Shown here: piece after piece, positions 11,042 through 23,522 of the stretch | Position numbering within the stretch: the stretch's first letter is position 1 | How the letters are laid out: every line of letters begins with the position of its first letter | Origin: Aedes albopictus | Lineage: Eukaryota; Arthropoda; Insecta; Diptera; Culicidae | Assembly (NCBI RefSeq): GCF_035046485.1 | Contig: NC_085138.1 | Location: 330,208,129-330,272,128 of the forward strand | Direction of reading: 5' to 3' | Length of the DNA stretch: 64,000 nucleotides | Translations under genes and position numbers: made by a program | The notes under the pieces: model-generated | Seen by the model: the letters and a program-made list of their open reading frames with translations, nothing else | What the model was told of the DNA's origin: nothing | Databases searched by the model: none

Positions 11042-11543
11042 GGGTAAATGTACCAATAGTGGTGCTATTAGTAGCTCCTTGTAGAAAAATAGTTTTATAA
11101 AATTGATAATACCACAAAATAAAAAACTGAAAACGTTAATCGGTAGTTTTTCACCTCAATTTGCTAGGAAAAATGTAAAAACCATTGTTTATTACAGTTT
11201 TTGCTAATATATCACTTGCACCAACTATAGGTACACGGTTCCTATTATGGAGGTAAAATTTAACATTGGTTCCTATAGTGGCGCATACCATTGAATTCTT
11301 ATGGGACCCACCACTATAGGAACACTACCACCACTGTAGGTGCAAAGGAGCCAAAAAGTTAAGGAAAATAATTGTTTAAAATAGGTTTTTCGGCAAATCC
11401 TGAACACAAAACTGAATTAATGTTATTAATTAGTTATGATGCATCTATTAAAAATGTCATTTGCAAGCTTTTTTGTTTAAAATAGTGCTAAATTGGCACT
11501 ACCACCACTATTGGTACTACCTCCACTAAGGGAGCTTTTACCC
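11042..11543. mobile_element. 502-bp TA-flanked MITE with repeated ACCAATAGTGG-type motif
   Basis: The ends GGGTAAATGTACCAATAGTG and the inverse of GGGTAAAAGCTCCCTTAGTG lie inside a TA duplication (11040-11041 and 11544-11545). Versions of GTACCAATAGTGG repeat inside in both orientations (forward 11050-11062, inverted 11506-11518, with diverged copies near 11217-11250 and 11310-11340). The block TGCAAAGGAGCCAAAAAGTT at 11341-11360 matches 8257-8280 of the MITE in LINE copy 1, so the two share ancestry although their terminal motifs differ. No coding capacity. Confidence 0.82.
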
Positions 11544-11559
11544 TATTCAATAAACTCAA

Positions 11560-13745
11560 TTAAATGTTTTCAGATACTCCTCCAAAATTTTCATTAAAAA
11601 TCTTGCAGAGGTTTTTTTGGAAATTCTTTCAAAAGTTCTTGTTTAGATATTGCTTTTGCAGTTCCGTCTGAAATATCTCCTGGCATTCCTTCAGAGATAC
11701 GTGCAGGAATTATTTCAGATGTTTCTCCTGTGATTTTTAAGAAGTTCTTCCAGAAATTTCCCGAAACTGAAAGAGTAATTGGTGTATTGTCTAAATGAGT
11801 CCCATGAAATAGTAATACCTTTGGATATTTCTAGAAGAAATTCTGAGAAATTTTCAAGACGGTTTCCTGAGCAAACAATTCTAAATCAATTTCCGAAGTT
11901 GTTTCGGGGGGAATTTCTCATAAAACTTCTTAAACTGCCTATTTAATCAATAGAAAACAAATCATGAGAAACTTCTGAAAAAGTCCCTGGAAGTTATTCT
12001 TACGAAAAATTGCTCGACAGTTTTCTGGAGGAATTTCTGAAGAAATCCGTAGAGAATTTTTTGATTCTCTTGAAAAATGTCCGAAGGAGTTTTTGAAGGA
12101 TTCCATGCAAAAACTGATGAAGATAGTTTTTGAGAATTTTTTTGAATTATTTTTTATAAAAATTCGGAAAAATTTAGTACTTCTGGAAAAAATTTATCAA
12201 GAAAATCCAACAGAAAGAAAAATAATTCTAGAGAAAACCATTAGAGAAACAATGTTTAATTTTCTGAAAAAAAAAATGAAGCTTTGAAGGAAAACAATGG
12301 AATAGTTGAAGAGCCCTCTGTAGCTTTTCATAGAATAATTTCTTTAAACAATATCTTGAAAATGCCAAGGAATAGATTCTGGAGAAATTTCTTCAGGAGT
12401 TGCTTCAAAAAGAATTTGTGTAGTCTAAATGAATCCTAAGCAATCTCTGGAAGAATACTACTAGGAGCTTATTGAGAAACGCCTGGAGGCATTTCCTGAA
12501 GAATCACTTAAAAATTTCCTAGAAGATTTACTAAATAAACAACCGCAAGAATCTATAAATAAACAGAGTAAAACATAAAAGAACCTCTGGAGAAATTTAC
12601 ATAATAATTTCTGAAAGAGTTCCCGGATAATACCGAATATTAGAAGAAAATCCTAGAGAAATTTCTGAAAAACATTACGAATCTCTGTAAAAAAAATCTT
12701 GAAGTTGTATCTTTTGCAGAAATGTTTGGAGGATTACCTGGAGAAATCTCTGAAGAAATTCTTAGAAAAATTTCTGGAGAAACTTCAGAGAAGAATTCCT
12801 GGAGAATTCCAAAAGAAAAACTCCTTGAGTGAATTCTGACAAAATTCCTTCAGAAATATTTCAGCATTGTTCATATTTTTTTTGAAACTGCTATTGCTTA
12901 AGAAATCTAGAACTGTTTCAGGAAGTTTTCTTCAAACTTTCATTCCTAAATTCCTTTAGAAATCGATAAAAAAAACCTTTCAGGTATTCATAAGGAAATT
13001 TCTTCAAAGTTTTTATTTGAGATATCATGCATGCTTACTTGCAGTGGATCCAGCAGGAATTCCTACAGAAGCTCGTACAGAGACTACTTCAGGAATCTCT
13101 GTATGGGACTAGGTATGGGATATATATTTTACCAAAATTCATTCAGGATTGCTCCTGGAATTTTTACATAGATTGTCTCGAAAATCCAATCCGAAATTTC
13201 TCCTGAAATATTTCCTAGAATTTCTACCTGATTTTCAGAAGAAATTCATTCAATCGATTTACTCATTTATTTTTCCAACCTCCACGGATTCCACAGAATG
13301 AATCCGAATGAATAACTATTAGCTTTAGTTAAAATACACAGAAATAAAAACCAAAGAAAAATAATGAATCCCGTCATAAAATTGTTGCGGAATATGTTTG
13401 AGAGATTTCTCTTAAAAGAGATTCTTTGAGGAAATCCACCAAGGAGCTTTTCAGGTATTTTATTAGGGATTTCTTCGGAAACCCCTCCTTTGGTTCAGCA
13501 AGGTATTTTCTTGCAATTCACAAATTTCAATTGTATTTTCGGAGATTTTTACGAGACCTCAACAAGAAATTTCTCCAGAACTTCTTCCAGGATTTCATTC
13601 AGAAATTCTTTCAGATATCTGTAAAGTAAACTATCTGGCGATTCTTTCAGAAATATCTTCAGAGACTATATTCTCCGGTAATTTCAGAAATGTTCCTATG
13701 CCTGTTTTTTTTTTCAATTACAGGTAGCCTTGATTTTTTGAACCG
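11560..13745. repeat. Long degenerate array with internal change of orientation
   Basis: 11560-11760 is in pyrimidine orientation. 11820-12830 is in purine orientation (gaggaatttctgaagaaatc-type units). 12840-13690 returns to pyrimidine orientation (ttcttccaggatttcattca-type). The last two halves face each other, so a transcript across about 12835 could fold into a long imperfect hairpin. Frames 12093-12287 and 13426-13629 are repeat artefacts. Confidence 0.7.
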
Positions 13746-13786
13746 CTGATTTAAAAGTCATTTCTAACTTTGACCACTTCAAGAAA

Positions 13787-14428
13787 GCTTGAGCTTGAGC
13801 TTAAACTTGATTGACCGCCCGTGGATGCTACTCCAGTGTCGCCAGACCAGCTACCATTCGCACAAGGAATCAATGAGATATCTGCCGGGGACTAAGCAGG
13901 CATTTTCAGTGTGTGACTCTGTTGGTGATCTTCTATTTTTAGGCGACAATGGCGCCTGCCACGTCAGGTTGCTGATTAATGTGTGGAAGGGAAAGGAAGT
14001 GAAAGGAAGTGATGATTGCAATCGTTTGTATCCACGGCAGACCGAATGTACCTCTGTGTCTGCACAAACCCATGCGGATTTCGAAGTGTTGGTAGGGTGT
14101 GGTTGGCAATGGGTTCACACATCGGTGCGTGGATGCCAGGCGTAAGTAAGGTGATTTTTTTTAGTAAGGTGATAGATTAGTGTTATTTGATATGATAGAC
14201 TGACACTGTGCTGTGGAAGTTGGAAGGAAGGGACACGGATTTTCAACCCGTTTCTGTTCTAGCGATGGCTATGAACATGTGAATATACATGAGTTGTACA
14301 TGTAGGAAGGAGGGAGAAAGTATATAGAAAGATACAAAGTAGGATGAAAGTGACGAGCCAGGGATTGAACCCAGGACCTTCTGCATACGACTCAGAAGCG
14401 ATAGCTACTAGACCACCAAGCCCGTCTA
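13787..14428 (-). mobile_element. ~650-bp tRNA-derived SINE, copy C
   Basis: Same family as copies A and B, with the tRNA-like head at the right end (about 14428 down to 14350) and CAAGCT-type hexamers at the left. A 24-bp direct repeat with one mismatch, starting TCTAACTTTGA, flanks it at 13763-13786 and 14429-14452. The frame 13789-14145 lies in the element and is not a gene. Confidence 0.9.
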
Positions 14429-14452
14429 TCTAACTTTGAACACTTCAAGAAA

Positions 14453-14940
14453 ATTCAATATTCACAGTTTTTAATAAGCTGGCTAACTTCTTTATCCTTA
14501 AAAAAATATAAAATTTGAATATTTTTGTTTTGGAATTGCCATGGCATTGTTGTGCCTTTTAAACAACACTGAAAGCTTTAAAACAAGGTTTTTCCTACGC
14601 ATCCTTCGTAAAAACAGAATTTAGTGTAAAACATCATCGGAATGGCATTGAAACCTCATTATAATGACTTTAGAATGGTATTGGCGAGGCATTATTGGAA
14701 TGGCATTGAAGTATTGATGAAACGAAATTAATACGCCTTTTAATTTCAACTGGAATTCTTTCAAAAACTTTTTAAAAGCTCAATTTGGAAATATTTCTGG
14801 AAAAAATACGTATTTTCAGCATGATTTACTGGAAATTTTTCTTGGCATTATTTTTGACTTTCTTGCATACTTTGTAACCCCTTGGCACATAGAGCAAAAT
14901 AGAAACTCTTAAGTTCCCAACACATCTCGCCAAAATTACT
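14453..14940. other. A/T-rich unique stretch
   Basis: Nothing is recognised except a short local repetition of GGAATGGCATTGAA (about 14638-14712). No gene. Confidence 0.3.
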
Positions 14941-16190
14941 CGCGGGGGTCAAATCGGGATGCTGCTGCTGCTGCCGTTGTTTTGTCTGATTGTACACAAA
15001 CCTGCAAGATGTGATTACGCCGCAATTCTACTCCAACCAACATCTCGGGAAAAAAGTGAGATTTCCGCGCGAAATTGCCTCGAATTGGACCGAAAACGTG
15101 ACTACTTTAGCATCGATTTAAGGCACCACAACACATCCACATCCACATCCCATCGATCGGTATTCAGCGGCGAGCAAAACAGCATCGCATCGCCATCGGT
15201 CGGTCGGGTCGGGGGACGATAATTAGCATTTTCCCTGAGCTCTCACTCTGTTTCGCTGGTGCGGTGCGGTGTGGTGTGGACTCCGCCTCATCGCACACAC
15301 ATCCAGCCCGGGGAGCGCAATTTGGTGCGCACGTAATTGTTTGTGAAATATCATTTGCGCCCTGGGGCCGTCTTTCGATGGACACGAACTCCCCACTGAC
15401 TGTCCCGGGCTGCTGCTGCTGCTGAAAACGACTTTCCTTTTTCGCACGTCAAATTAAATTTCACTCCGAGCGAGCAACTTCCCGCCTGATCGCCTGATGT
15501 AGAGGACGGACGACGAGCTTGTTTCGAGAGACTGGCAGCAGTCGAAAACAACAACAGCGGCCTCCGAGTTTTGTCGTAACGCCCTTGAACTTGAACCTGG
15601 CGGATGGATGGATGGTCGCTGCTGTGCATACCCACCTTCCTAGTATGCGGGGAAGCACAATGGAACGCACTCGCGCATGAATGCTTTCCTTTTACGGAGT
15701 CCGTGGCCTTCCCGTTCGCGTACGACAATCGTGCAGAAGGAGGTGGCACCGAGCTCGTCAACGGCGGCGGCTGCGACGACGACGACGACTACGACACGGA
15801 GGTAGTAAATCATAATGATGGCTTTTAATTCGAAGTAATTGTCCGAAAATTTCCTAAGGCACGCAGCTTCCAGTCACCACCACCGCATTTAGTACTAGTG
15901 GCGGTTGCTGTCCCAAAGGTGAAGTTCGACTGCACGCTGCTGAAAGACCTCGCTCGCCGTGTCTAGCTTGGTGTTTGTTGCTGTCCGCCCATCCTGTCAG
16001 GGCATGATGGTTGATCGTGCTTGGTGGGTGGATGGCATGATTCTGAAGAAAAGGGAAACGCCGATTTCACTTTCTTCGTGGACGAGGTTTTTGTTGGCGG
16101 GAATGCGCTAAGGGAGTGATTAGCGACAATGATGTGTTCAAAGTAGAGCTTTTTTCTGCTTTGTTGTTTGACGATGCAAAAATTATCCAC
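14941..16190. promoter_or_regulatory. Unique G/C-rich island; candidate regulatory module or untranslated exon
   Basis: This is repeat-free sequence of higher G/C with embedded homeodomain-type motifs: gataattagcatt (15219-15231), cgtaattgtttgtgaaatat (15331-15350) and catnatggcttttaattcg-like sequence (15810-15833). A short + frame, 14959-15222 (87 aa), opens with MLLLLPLFCLIV, which resembles a signal peptide, but no domain follows and it is not called a gene. The + frame 15604-15828 ends in an Asp-rich GAC run. Deep conservation would be needed to separate enhancer from exon. Confidence 0.35.
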
Positions 16191-16339
16191 AAAATACCTT
16201 GTTGCTTGTCGAAGTAATTACGCGATTTATGTCAAAAAAAGAAAAAAATCGGTTCGGTTGGGGGCTCTCCGCAAGCCACGTGGTCATTTTCCAGGATATT
16301 CCGAACAAACAGCCCAAAAAAATAAACTTGTGTGGACCG

Positions 16340-18960
16340 TGGTTTGGTGGAAAAGAATCTCTTGGAATATTTTTTCAAGAATTCCTGGAAAAATCCTCCA
16401 ACCAAATTCCTGAACAATTTTCGGACGGAATTCGTTCTGAGCAAGCCGTGGGGGTTCGAAAAACAAATGAATAAATCTCTGTTAATGTTCCTAGAAAAAT
16501 ATCTTGAGAAAATCCGGTAGAAATCCTCGAAAATATTTGGGAGAAATTTCTGAATGCATTCTCGAGACAATCCATAAAGGAATTCCTAAAAAAATCCTGA
16601 ATGAATTTCAGTAAAAAATATATAAAGGTAAATACGATTTACCCCATACATACATTCAGATATTCCGTATGAACTTCGGCAGGAATTCCTGTTGGATCCA
16701 CCGCAAGAAATCATGCATGATCTCTAAAGTATTAAATGGAAAAAAAATCCTTTAGAATTTCTTCAAAAATTACCAACAAAATCCAAAAGGAATCCCTAGA
16801 AAAGTTCACGAGGAAATACCTGCACACATTTCTGAAGAAATTCACTGGCGAAATTTCCGAAAGAATCCTTGGAAGAATCTCAGAAGGAATCTCTGGAGAA
16901 ATTTCTAAATAAATCTCTCGACGGATTTCTGAAAGAAAGCTTGGAAAAAATTCTGAAGATTTTCTTATAGAAATATCTTAAGAAAGGAGGCACTTCCAAA
17001 AAGAAATCCATGGAAGATTGTAAGAAATAATTCCTGGAGTGTTTTCTAGTACGTGAAAGTCTTTCTAGAAGGATCGTTTGAGAAATGATTGGAACAATCT
17101 TTGGATGGCTTTCTGAAGATATTCTTGGATGGAGATCTTATGACGAAAACTTTGAAGAAATTTCCTTCATAAAAGGTTTTCTTATGGATTCCTGAAAGAA
17201 GTTGAAGGATGAAAGTTTGAAGGGAAATTTCTAGAATTCGGAATTTCTGAAGCAGTAGGAGTTTCTTAAAAAAATCTGGACAATGTTTTCCGAAACAAGT
17301 CCATGGAAGAGTTTCTGGGAAAGTCCATGGAAGATTTTATAGAGGAGCCTTGGACAAACTTCTGTAAAGAATTCGTGAGAGAATCGCTGGAGAATTTTAT
17401 TGAGGTATGTGTGTAGAATTTTCCTTAAGAAATCTGAAAGAATTTCCATAAAAAAAACTTTTGTGTGTATTGTCCATTGTTCAGCGTCATCAACGTTCTC
17501 TGACCAAAGACGGTGGTTCATTGAAAAAAAAAACTGAGGAAATGTTACTCAGGGGCTCCTTGGAGAAATTTCTGTTATAATTTTCATGGAGGAATTTCTG
17601 AAGGAAAAATCTAGAAAAATGAAAAATTTTCTAAAAAAAATCTCTCGAAAGACAAAAAAATTGTGACGGGAATTCCTAGAATGATTTCAGCAAGAATTCC
17701 TCCAAATCCCTGTGAAACGCATTTTTGTCCATGTATTTCTTTGAAAATTTCTCCAGAGATTCTTCCAGGAATTTTCCTTGGGTCTTCTTTAGAAGTTTAA
17801 AACATATTCTTGAAACTTATTATCTTTATTAACGAGATTTTCAGCCCAGGGCTGGTTCATCTCGGTAAGAATAGCAAATTCTTGAAAGATGCATGGTTAA
17901 AATAGTCTTTAAGAAATTCCTTTTGAGATTCTTTAGGGATTTTATAGGAAATTCCTTCAAGGATTGCTACAGTAGTTTGTCCATGTATCCCTACATATAT
18001 TTCTTCAAATACTTCTGAATAAATTTTGTCAGAGTTTAATCAAAAAAAAATTTTTTTTTTGAATTATCCAGGAATTCTTCTCGAAGTTTCTTTAGATTTC
18101 TTTTAGGAATTTCTTCAGGGGCTTCTCCAGAAAATCCTCCAAACATTTCTGCAAAAGAAACAATTTCAAGAGAAGTTTTTACAGAGATTCGGATATTCTT
18201 TCAATGCTTCTTTCAGAAATTTCTGTAGGACTTTCTTCTAGAAATCATTGTGTGAATTTCTTCAGGGGATCTTCTATGTATTAGTCTGTATATTTATAGA
18301 TTCTCTCGGGCGTTTATTTATTTATTTAAATTTTTGCAGAAGTTATTGTGTTAATTGCTTCAGAATATCTTTCATGTATTACTCCGTATATTTTCAGATT
18401 CTCTCAAAAGTTTATTCAAAAATTCTTCTAGGAATTTTCAAAGAGATTCTTCAGGAAATACCTCCAGGCGTTTCTCCATAAGCACCTGCAAGTAACTTCC
18501 AATTTCCAAAGATTTCTTAAGATATATTCAGACCTTGCTTCACGAATACTTTTAGAATCAACTCCTAAAGTAATTACTAGGTATTTTTTAAAGAAATTAT
18601 TTTATGACTAGTTGCAGAGGGTTCTTCAATAATTCATTTTTTTTTTCTTTCAAAGACTCGTTTTTTTCAGAAAATTAAACATGGGTTATCTAATGATTTC
18701 CTCCAGCATTATTTTTGTTTCTGTAGGATATCCTTTAGAAAATTCTCCAGGAGTACTAAGTTTTTTCGAATTTGTATAAAAAATAATTATAATAATTTCT
18801 CAAAAACTATTTTCAGGAGTTTTTGCATGGGTTCCATTAAAAAATTTCCGGACATTTTTCAAGAGAAACAAAATTTTCTCTACGGGTTTCTTCAGGAATC
18901 CCCCCAGAAATTTGTCTAGCAATTTGTCGTTGTAAAAACTTTCAGGGACTCTTTCAGAAG
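16340..18960. repeat. Degenerate array with orientation switch near 17690
   Basis: 16340-17680 has purine-orientation units (gagaaatttctgaatgcatt-like). 17690-18960 has pyrimidine-orientation units (ttcttccaggaattttcc-like). The two arms could pair as an imperfect foldback in RNA. Frames such as 16232-16570 (-), 17231-17521 (-) and 18248-18481 (+) are repeat-driven. A short retroelement tail at 17822-17870 interrupts it. Confidence 0.7.
17822..17870 (-). mobile_element. Retroelement 3' tail fragment (stem-loop plus TTAATAAAGAT)
   Basis: On the minus strand this reads ccgagatgaaccagccctgg, continues through ggctgaaaatctcg and ends TTAATAAAGAT. The self-complementary GAGAT/ATCTC and AGCC/GGCT pairs match the 3' tail of the GC-rich retroelement at 25133-25848 and of the SINE-like copies at 35341, 54363 and 54690. 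A solo tail left by severe 5' truncation. Confidence 0.6.
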
Positions 18961-18986
18961 TTTCTCATGATTTTTTGTAGTAATTA

Positions 18987-19237
18987 AGGCCGTTACAAAT
19001 ATTTATTTCACTTTTTGTCCCACCACTCTTTGGCTAGTCGAGGGAGGGAGGGATAAAAATAATAAAGCATTTAATCTGAAAAATATTAAAAACTCATCGG
19101 ATTTGTTAAAGAATTTTTGACAAGACCCGATATTTTGATAAATATTTTTTCATCTGCCCCCTCAAAATGTAAAATCCTGCCAAAAAAATTTGAAGGGATG
19201 GGGAGACAAAAAGTCAAAATTAAATTTGTATCAGCCT
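18987..19237. mobile_element. ~250-bp MITE with GGCCGTTACAAAT termini
   Basis: The left end aaggccgttacaaatattta, followed by a CTTTTTGTCC motif, is mirrored at the right by GACAAAAAGTC and a gtatcagcctaa end, giving about 35-bp imperfect inverted termini. A G-rich core (gagggagggagggat) is included. No exact target duplication was identified. Confidence 0.65.
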
Positions 19238-19249
19238 AAGTAGGTATTT

Positions 19250-21300
19250 TAAAAAGTTTCTTTGGGAATTCCCTCACAGATAACTTGAAAAATTGACTCA
19301 TGATTTTTTGCTTGGGACTCCGTCTTGAGCATATCTCAGAATTTCTTCTAAGAATCACCGAAAATGTCAGTTTTTCATGGGAATCTACCACAGAATAGCT
19401 AAGAAATTATTTTACGGATTCTTTCAATATTTTTTTCAGTAATTGTGCAATTTTCGGAAGAACTTCTTAAAAATCCCAGGAGCAAAATCTTAAACAATCT
19501 CAGTAGGAAGCTCTGAAGGAATGCCAGGAGACATTTCAGATGAAGCTGCAAGTGCAACTTTTACACAAAAAAATCTCTGTTAATAATTGTGGGGAAAACT
19601 TTTGAAAAAAAAACCGAAAAAATCTCTTCAAGGATTTTTAATGAAAATTTTGGAGGAAAATTGGAAACATTCAATGAAAGAAATTTTGTAAATAAGTTTT
19701 GAGACAATTCCTAAGGGAATTTTCAAAAAGGTTTCAAAGGTGTGCCTGGAGAAATGTTTTAAGAAATCACCGTAGCAATGCTCACACTCAAATTATGGAA
19801 TTCCCAATAAAATTGCCAAAAGTATTCCGGAATAAGTTTTCAAAAAAATTGAGGAAGTAATTTCCAAAACATTGGCCGATGACTTTGACAGAGTAATAAC
19901 CATAAACAAAAAATATTCCAAAGTAGTTGCTTAGGAAAATTTTCAAAAAAAATATAAATTACAAAAGAAGAATACCCATTTAATTGCCTAAAGATTGGCG
20001 GAAGTAATTTCCAAAGAAATTGCTGAAGGCATTTCTGAAGACCGAAGTAAAAACCAAATAAGTTTCTGAAAGTAACTGTCAATGTATTTTTGTGATTTCC
20101 AAACTAATTACCAAATCAACGTATTCCTCGGAAATTCTTTGCAAATTACTCCGACAATCAGTAATTCCCAAGGTTATTCCCAATAAAATTTCAGAAAGTT
20201 TTTGAGGTGAAATTACTGAAGCATTGCACGATTTCTAAAAGCATTGCCAAATGAATAAAAAAAGAAAATTGTCAAAAAAAATAAAAAAGGTGCATAAGAA
20301 TTTCTCAAGGGAGTTTCCAAAAAAAGTTGCCGATGATTTTTTTTGGAGATATTTCGGGAGGACTTTTTTTTAAGAATTGCCAAAGAAATTCAGAAGCAAC
20401 TTATGAAAGCATTTCCAGAAGAATTTGTTAAATAAATTTCTAAAAAAACGACAAAGGAATTCGCAAGGAAGTTTTTAAAAACCTTTTTAAAATAATTACG
20501 TTAAAAATTTTAAATAATTTTCCATGGAAGTGTTGAAAAGAATATTAAAGACTTTTTTTATAGAAGTACTGAAGAGAACTGTCAAAAAAGATTTCAAAGG
20601 AGACAAAAACACCACGGGAATTTTTAAATAGTATCCCGAAAGAATTGCGATAGGAAATCCCCAAGTAGTTGCCAAAGAAGGTCTCACTAGAGTTGCCGAA
20701 AGATTTGTGAAAGAAGTTCATAAAGAAATAGCCGAAGACAGACTTAAAGAAGTGGCGAAAGCATTCCCAGATGAGTTGTATGATTTCTCAAAAAAAAATT
20801 CAAAAGAAATTTTGAAATAATCTCCAAAAAAATACCAAATTTGAAAAAATAAAATAACGAGGCAACTTCCTAGGGAATTGTCAAAGAAGTATTGTTCAAA
20901 GAGTATACCAAAAGAACTGTGGAAGGAATTCCCAACATAAATTGTCAGAGGAATTCCCAATAGAATTTCCGAAAAAAATTCGAATGGAGTTTCCAAAAAA
21001 TTGCCGAAGGAATATTTAAAACAATGGCAGATGCATTTCACAGAGTAAGAACCAAAGGATATTGTCGCAGTGTATTCCAAAGAAGTTGCTGAATATATTT
21101 CCAAAGCTATCATCTCAGAAATGTTTAAAGAATATACCCGAAGAATAGTCAAAGGAATTCTCAGCACGATTGTCAAAATATTGGCGGAAAGAATTTCAAA
21201 GAAATAGCCAAAAACTGTTTAGAAATGAATGACCAAAGAATTTCATTGAGTAAATAGCCAGATAAGTTTCCAAAAGAAATTTTCAAAATAAATTTTTAAA
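19250..21300. repeat. Degenerate array, variant unit with ATTGCCRAAG
   Basis: Purine-orientation units here increasingly carry the variant aaagaaattgccgaaggaat (clear from about 19800 to 21250), different from the gaagaaattcc unit elsewhere. It looks like a subfamily that expanded locally. Frames 19840-20082 and 20718-21176 (-) are artefacts. Confidence 0.65.
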
Positions 21301-21640
21301 TCTTCAAATTCAAACAAGGATGTCGCACTAAATCCTTTATTTCAGTTGAAGTTAGGCTACTTGCCGATAAATATTCCCAAATTTAACCATTTTGAATTAT
21401 TAAAATTTGTATGAACCGTAGACTTTGGCCAGATCTCCTTCTACCAACCTGTGGGGATAATCGGGTAATTTTACTCCACTAATATCAAACAATGTAATTT
21501 TATGAAGTTAATAAACAAAATATTATATAACTACATAAAGGTTGTAAGTAGTATAAGTAGTATAATTTTGATTTCTAGAACACATTCTATGTATCTCGAA
21601 TACCTTCTTATGATATTTATTTTTCTTTTTCATTTCAGGT
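21301..21640. other. A/T-rich unique stretch
   Basis: No repeat or gene is recognised. A pyrimidine-rich run ending TTTCATTTCAG (21630-21640) resembles a splice acceptor at the edge of the following island. Confidence 0.3.
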
Positions 21641-23330
21641 AACTATCATCTCGACGTAAATCATGCGTGAACCTGGAAGCACAGCAACGAATTTAGAACG
21701 GTATTAGGTTTGAACTGCTAATCATCATAAATCAACCACTCGATTCGACTCTACCGATCAAGATCTTCCGGGTCTCTAGCTTCACCGCGATGTTTTCAAT
21801 TTCATTTCTGATTCACAATCCAATCTCACGCGATTCGCCGCGGCTCAAAACCCACCGCAAAATGACCATCCATATCCATCCAGTGCCCGACGACGTGGCG
21901 GTCCAAAACGATGCATATATCTTTCTAACGTGGTCTTCCTAGAGGCCGATGGCCGATATCTTACGCGAGGTCATTCATTAGGCACATCCTTTACGCCACG
22001 CAGTGAGGAACATAAATATGCTTAAACAGCAATAAAATTCACCTGAAAACATCGACATCGCGGTGGCATTCGGCATACGTGACATGTTCCTAGATCAGCG
22101 CGAAAGCGAGGACAAAATTGATGGCTCAATTTGCGAGTCCGCGATCATCACGCTGCTAATTCAGGGCGACGACGCCGATTAGCAACGAGCGAGAGCTCAC
22201 CCCTTCTAATTAAGTCGTTTTCGTGGTCACCGCGACGGAAATTGAGGTCTCTCTTTCTCTCTAGAGGGCACACTAATCTACGCGAATGCTGGAAACTGGC
22301 CAATAAATAAATTATAGTTCTCGGCGGAAGGCCGGCGGCATCCAGCAATAACTGAACGATGTGCAAACCAGCCAACAACTAAAGCTCTCTTCGGCACATT
22401 ATTTCTCTATAAATCACCGTTCGTTGGATTTCCTTCGGACCTCATAAACTAGAGCTACCTGGATAGATGATGGTTTCTAGTTCTATCTAGAATTCGGTTC
22501 GCGTGAAGAAAACCAATTCCACCAAATGGAAGAATCATTCCCAGCTGCTAAATCTACGATACAGAACCCAGTGGAACAAATTCTTCATGTTTTCTACCTG
22601 AACATCAGGTTCGCTACTTCATACCTCTCTTCTGCCTGTTATTAAATCCCCGGCCAAATATAGCCCGGCGGCTATGCAGTAGCGCAGTAGCGCTCAGTGA
22701 GCAAGAGTTATTCGGGAGGCCACAAATTCCACTGATCAAACAGTTCACCCTTTCATCTGCGTGTCGTGTCCCGTTTTCAGCCATTCTGCGAGGCAAGCAA
22801 AATTAAGCGTAGTGAATTAAAAATTGCATAAATTATCTATTGACCGGGGGACCCATTGATCGTCGACCGGTCGCAGCGCAGCTGGCACCGTTCGGATGAC
22901 GCCTGCTACTAGGGTCCGTCTATAATCTGAAGCTCATCCCCGAAAAGAACGGGTCTCTAACGGTACCCGTTTCGCGTCGAAGTCTAAGATCTGAGATGTT
23001 GAGAGGAACGCGGGTGGCGGTGGTTGTGCGAATTCGAACTTTCATTAGCATAATTAATCCTATTATATGGGAATACGTCTTATCACTTTGATGACCCAGT
23101 CGATGACAGCGCTGCGGTCTGGGTGGCTTCAAAGCCAATTGGCTACCCAGGGTCGCGTGGATCTTCACGAGTGGCGATAAGTGAATGGGATTTGAAACTG
23201 CTTCGCGGTTCTGCAAAGCAATATACCTCCCAGATTGATCGCGGGACTAGGATTCAAACGGGCTATTAATATCAGGCAATTTGCGTAAAAGTGTGAATAT
23301 AAATGGACAATCATTAGTGGGTCATTCTTC
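21641..23330. promoter_or_regulatory. Large unique island; candidate regulatory region
   Basis: About 1.7 kb of repeat-free, balanced-composition DNA with several A/T motif clusters inside otherwise G/C-rich sequence: aacataaatatgcttaaac (22010-22028), ataaataaattatagtt (22302-22318), gaattaaaaattgcataaat followed by tatctattgacc (22815-22846), and cattagcataattaatccta (23043-23062). Such isolated TAAT/ATTA groups resemble homeodomain-bound enhancers. Frames within (22148-22378, 22614-22796, 22920-23216, all minus) have no domains. Confidence 0.4.
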
Positions 23331-23522
23331 TATGGATCGGTGGAATTTTGGAATTTATGCTTTCTGTCCCCAAAATTAGTTGTTTTAGACGCCCAAAACC
23401 TTACATGGAAATTTAATATGAGAGCGCATCAAATCTGCGATGTGGATGCATTTAGAACGTGATCCGATATTTGAGCATCTTTAAGCATCCCAATTAATTA
23501 TTTCTGTGTTTACTGATCTTAA

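Noticed and set aside
14959..15222. 87-codon frame with signal-peptide-like start as a secreted protein gene
   Set aside because: CTG repeats easily produce Leu runs, and no domain, polyadenylation or splice evidence is visible; kept only as a finding.
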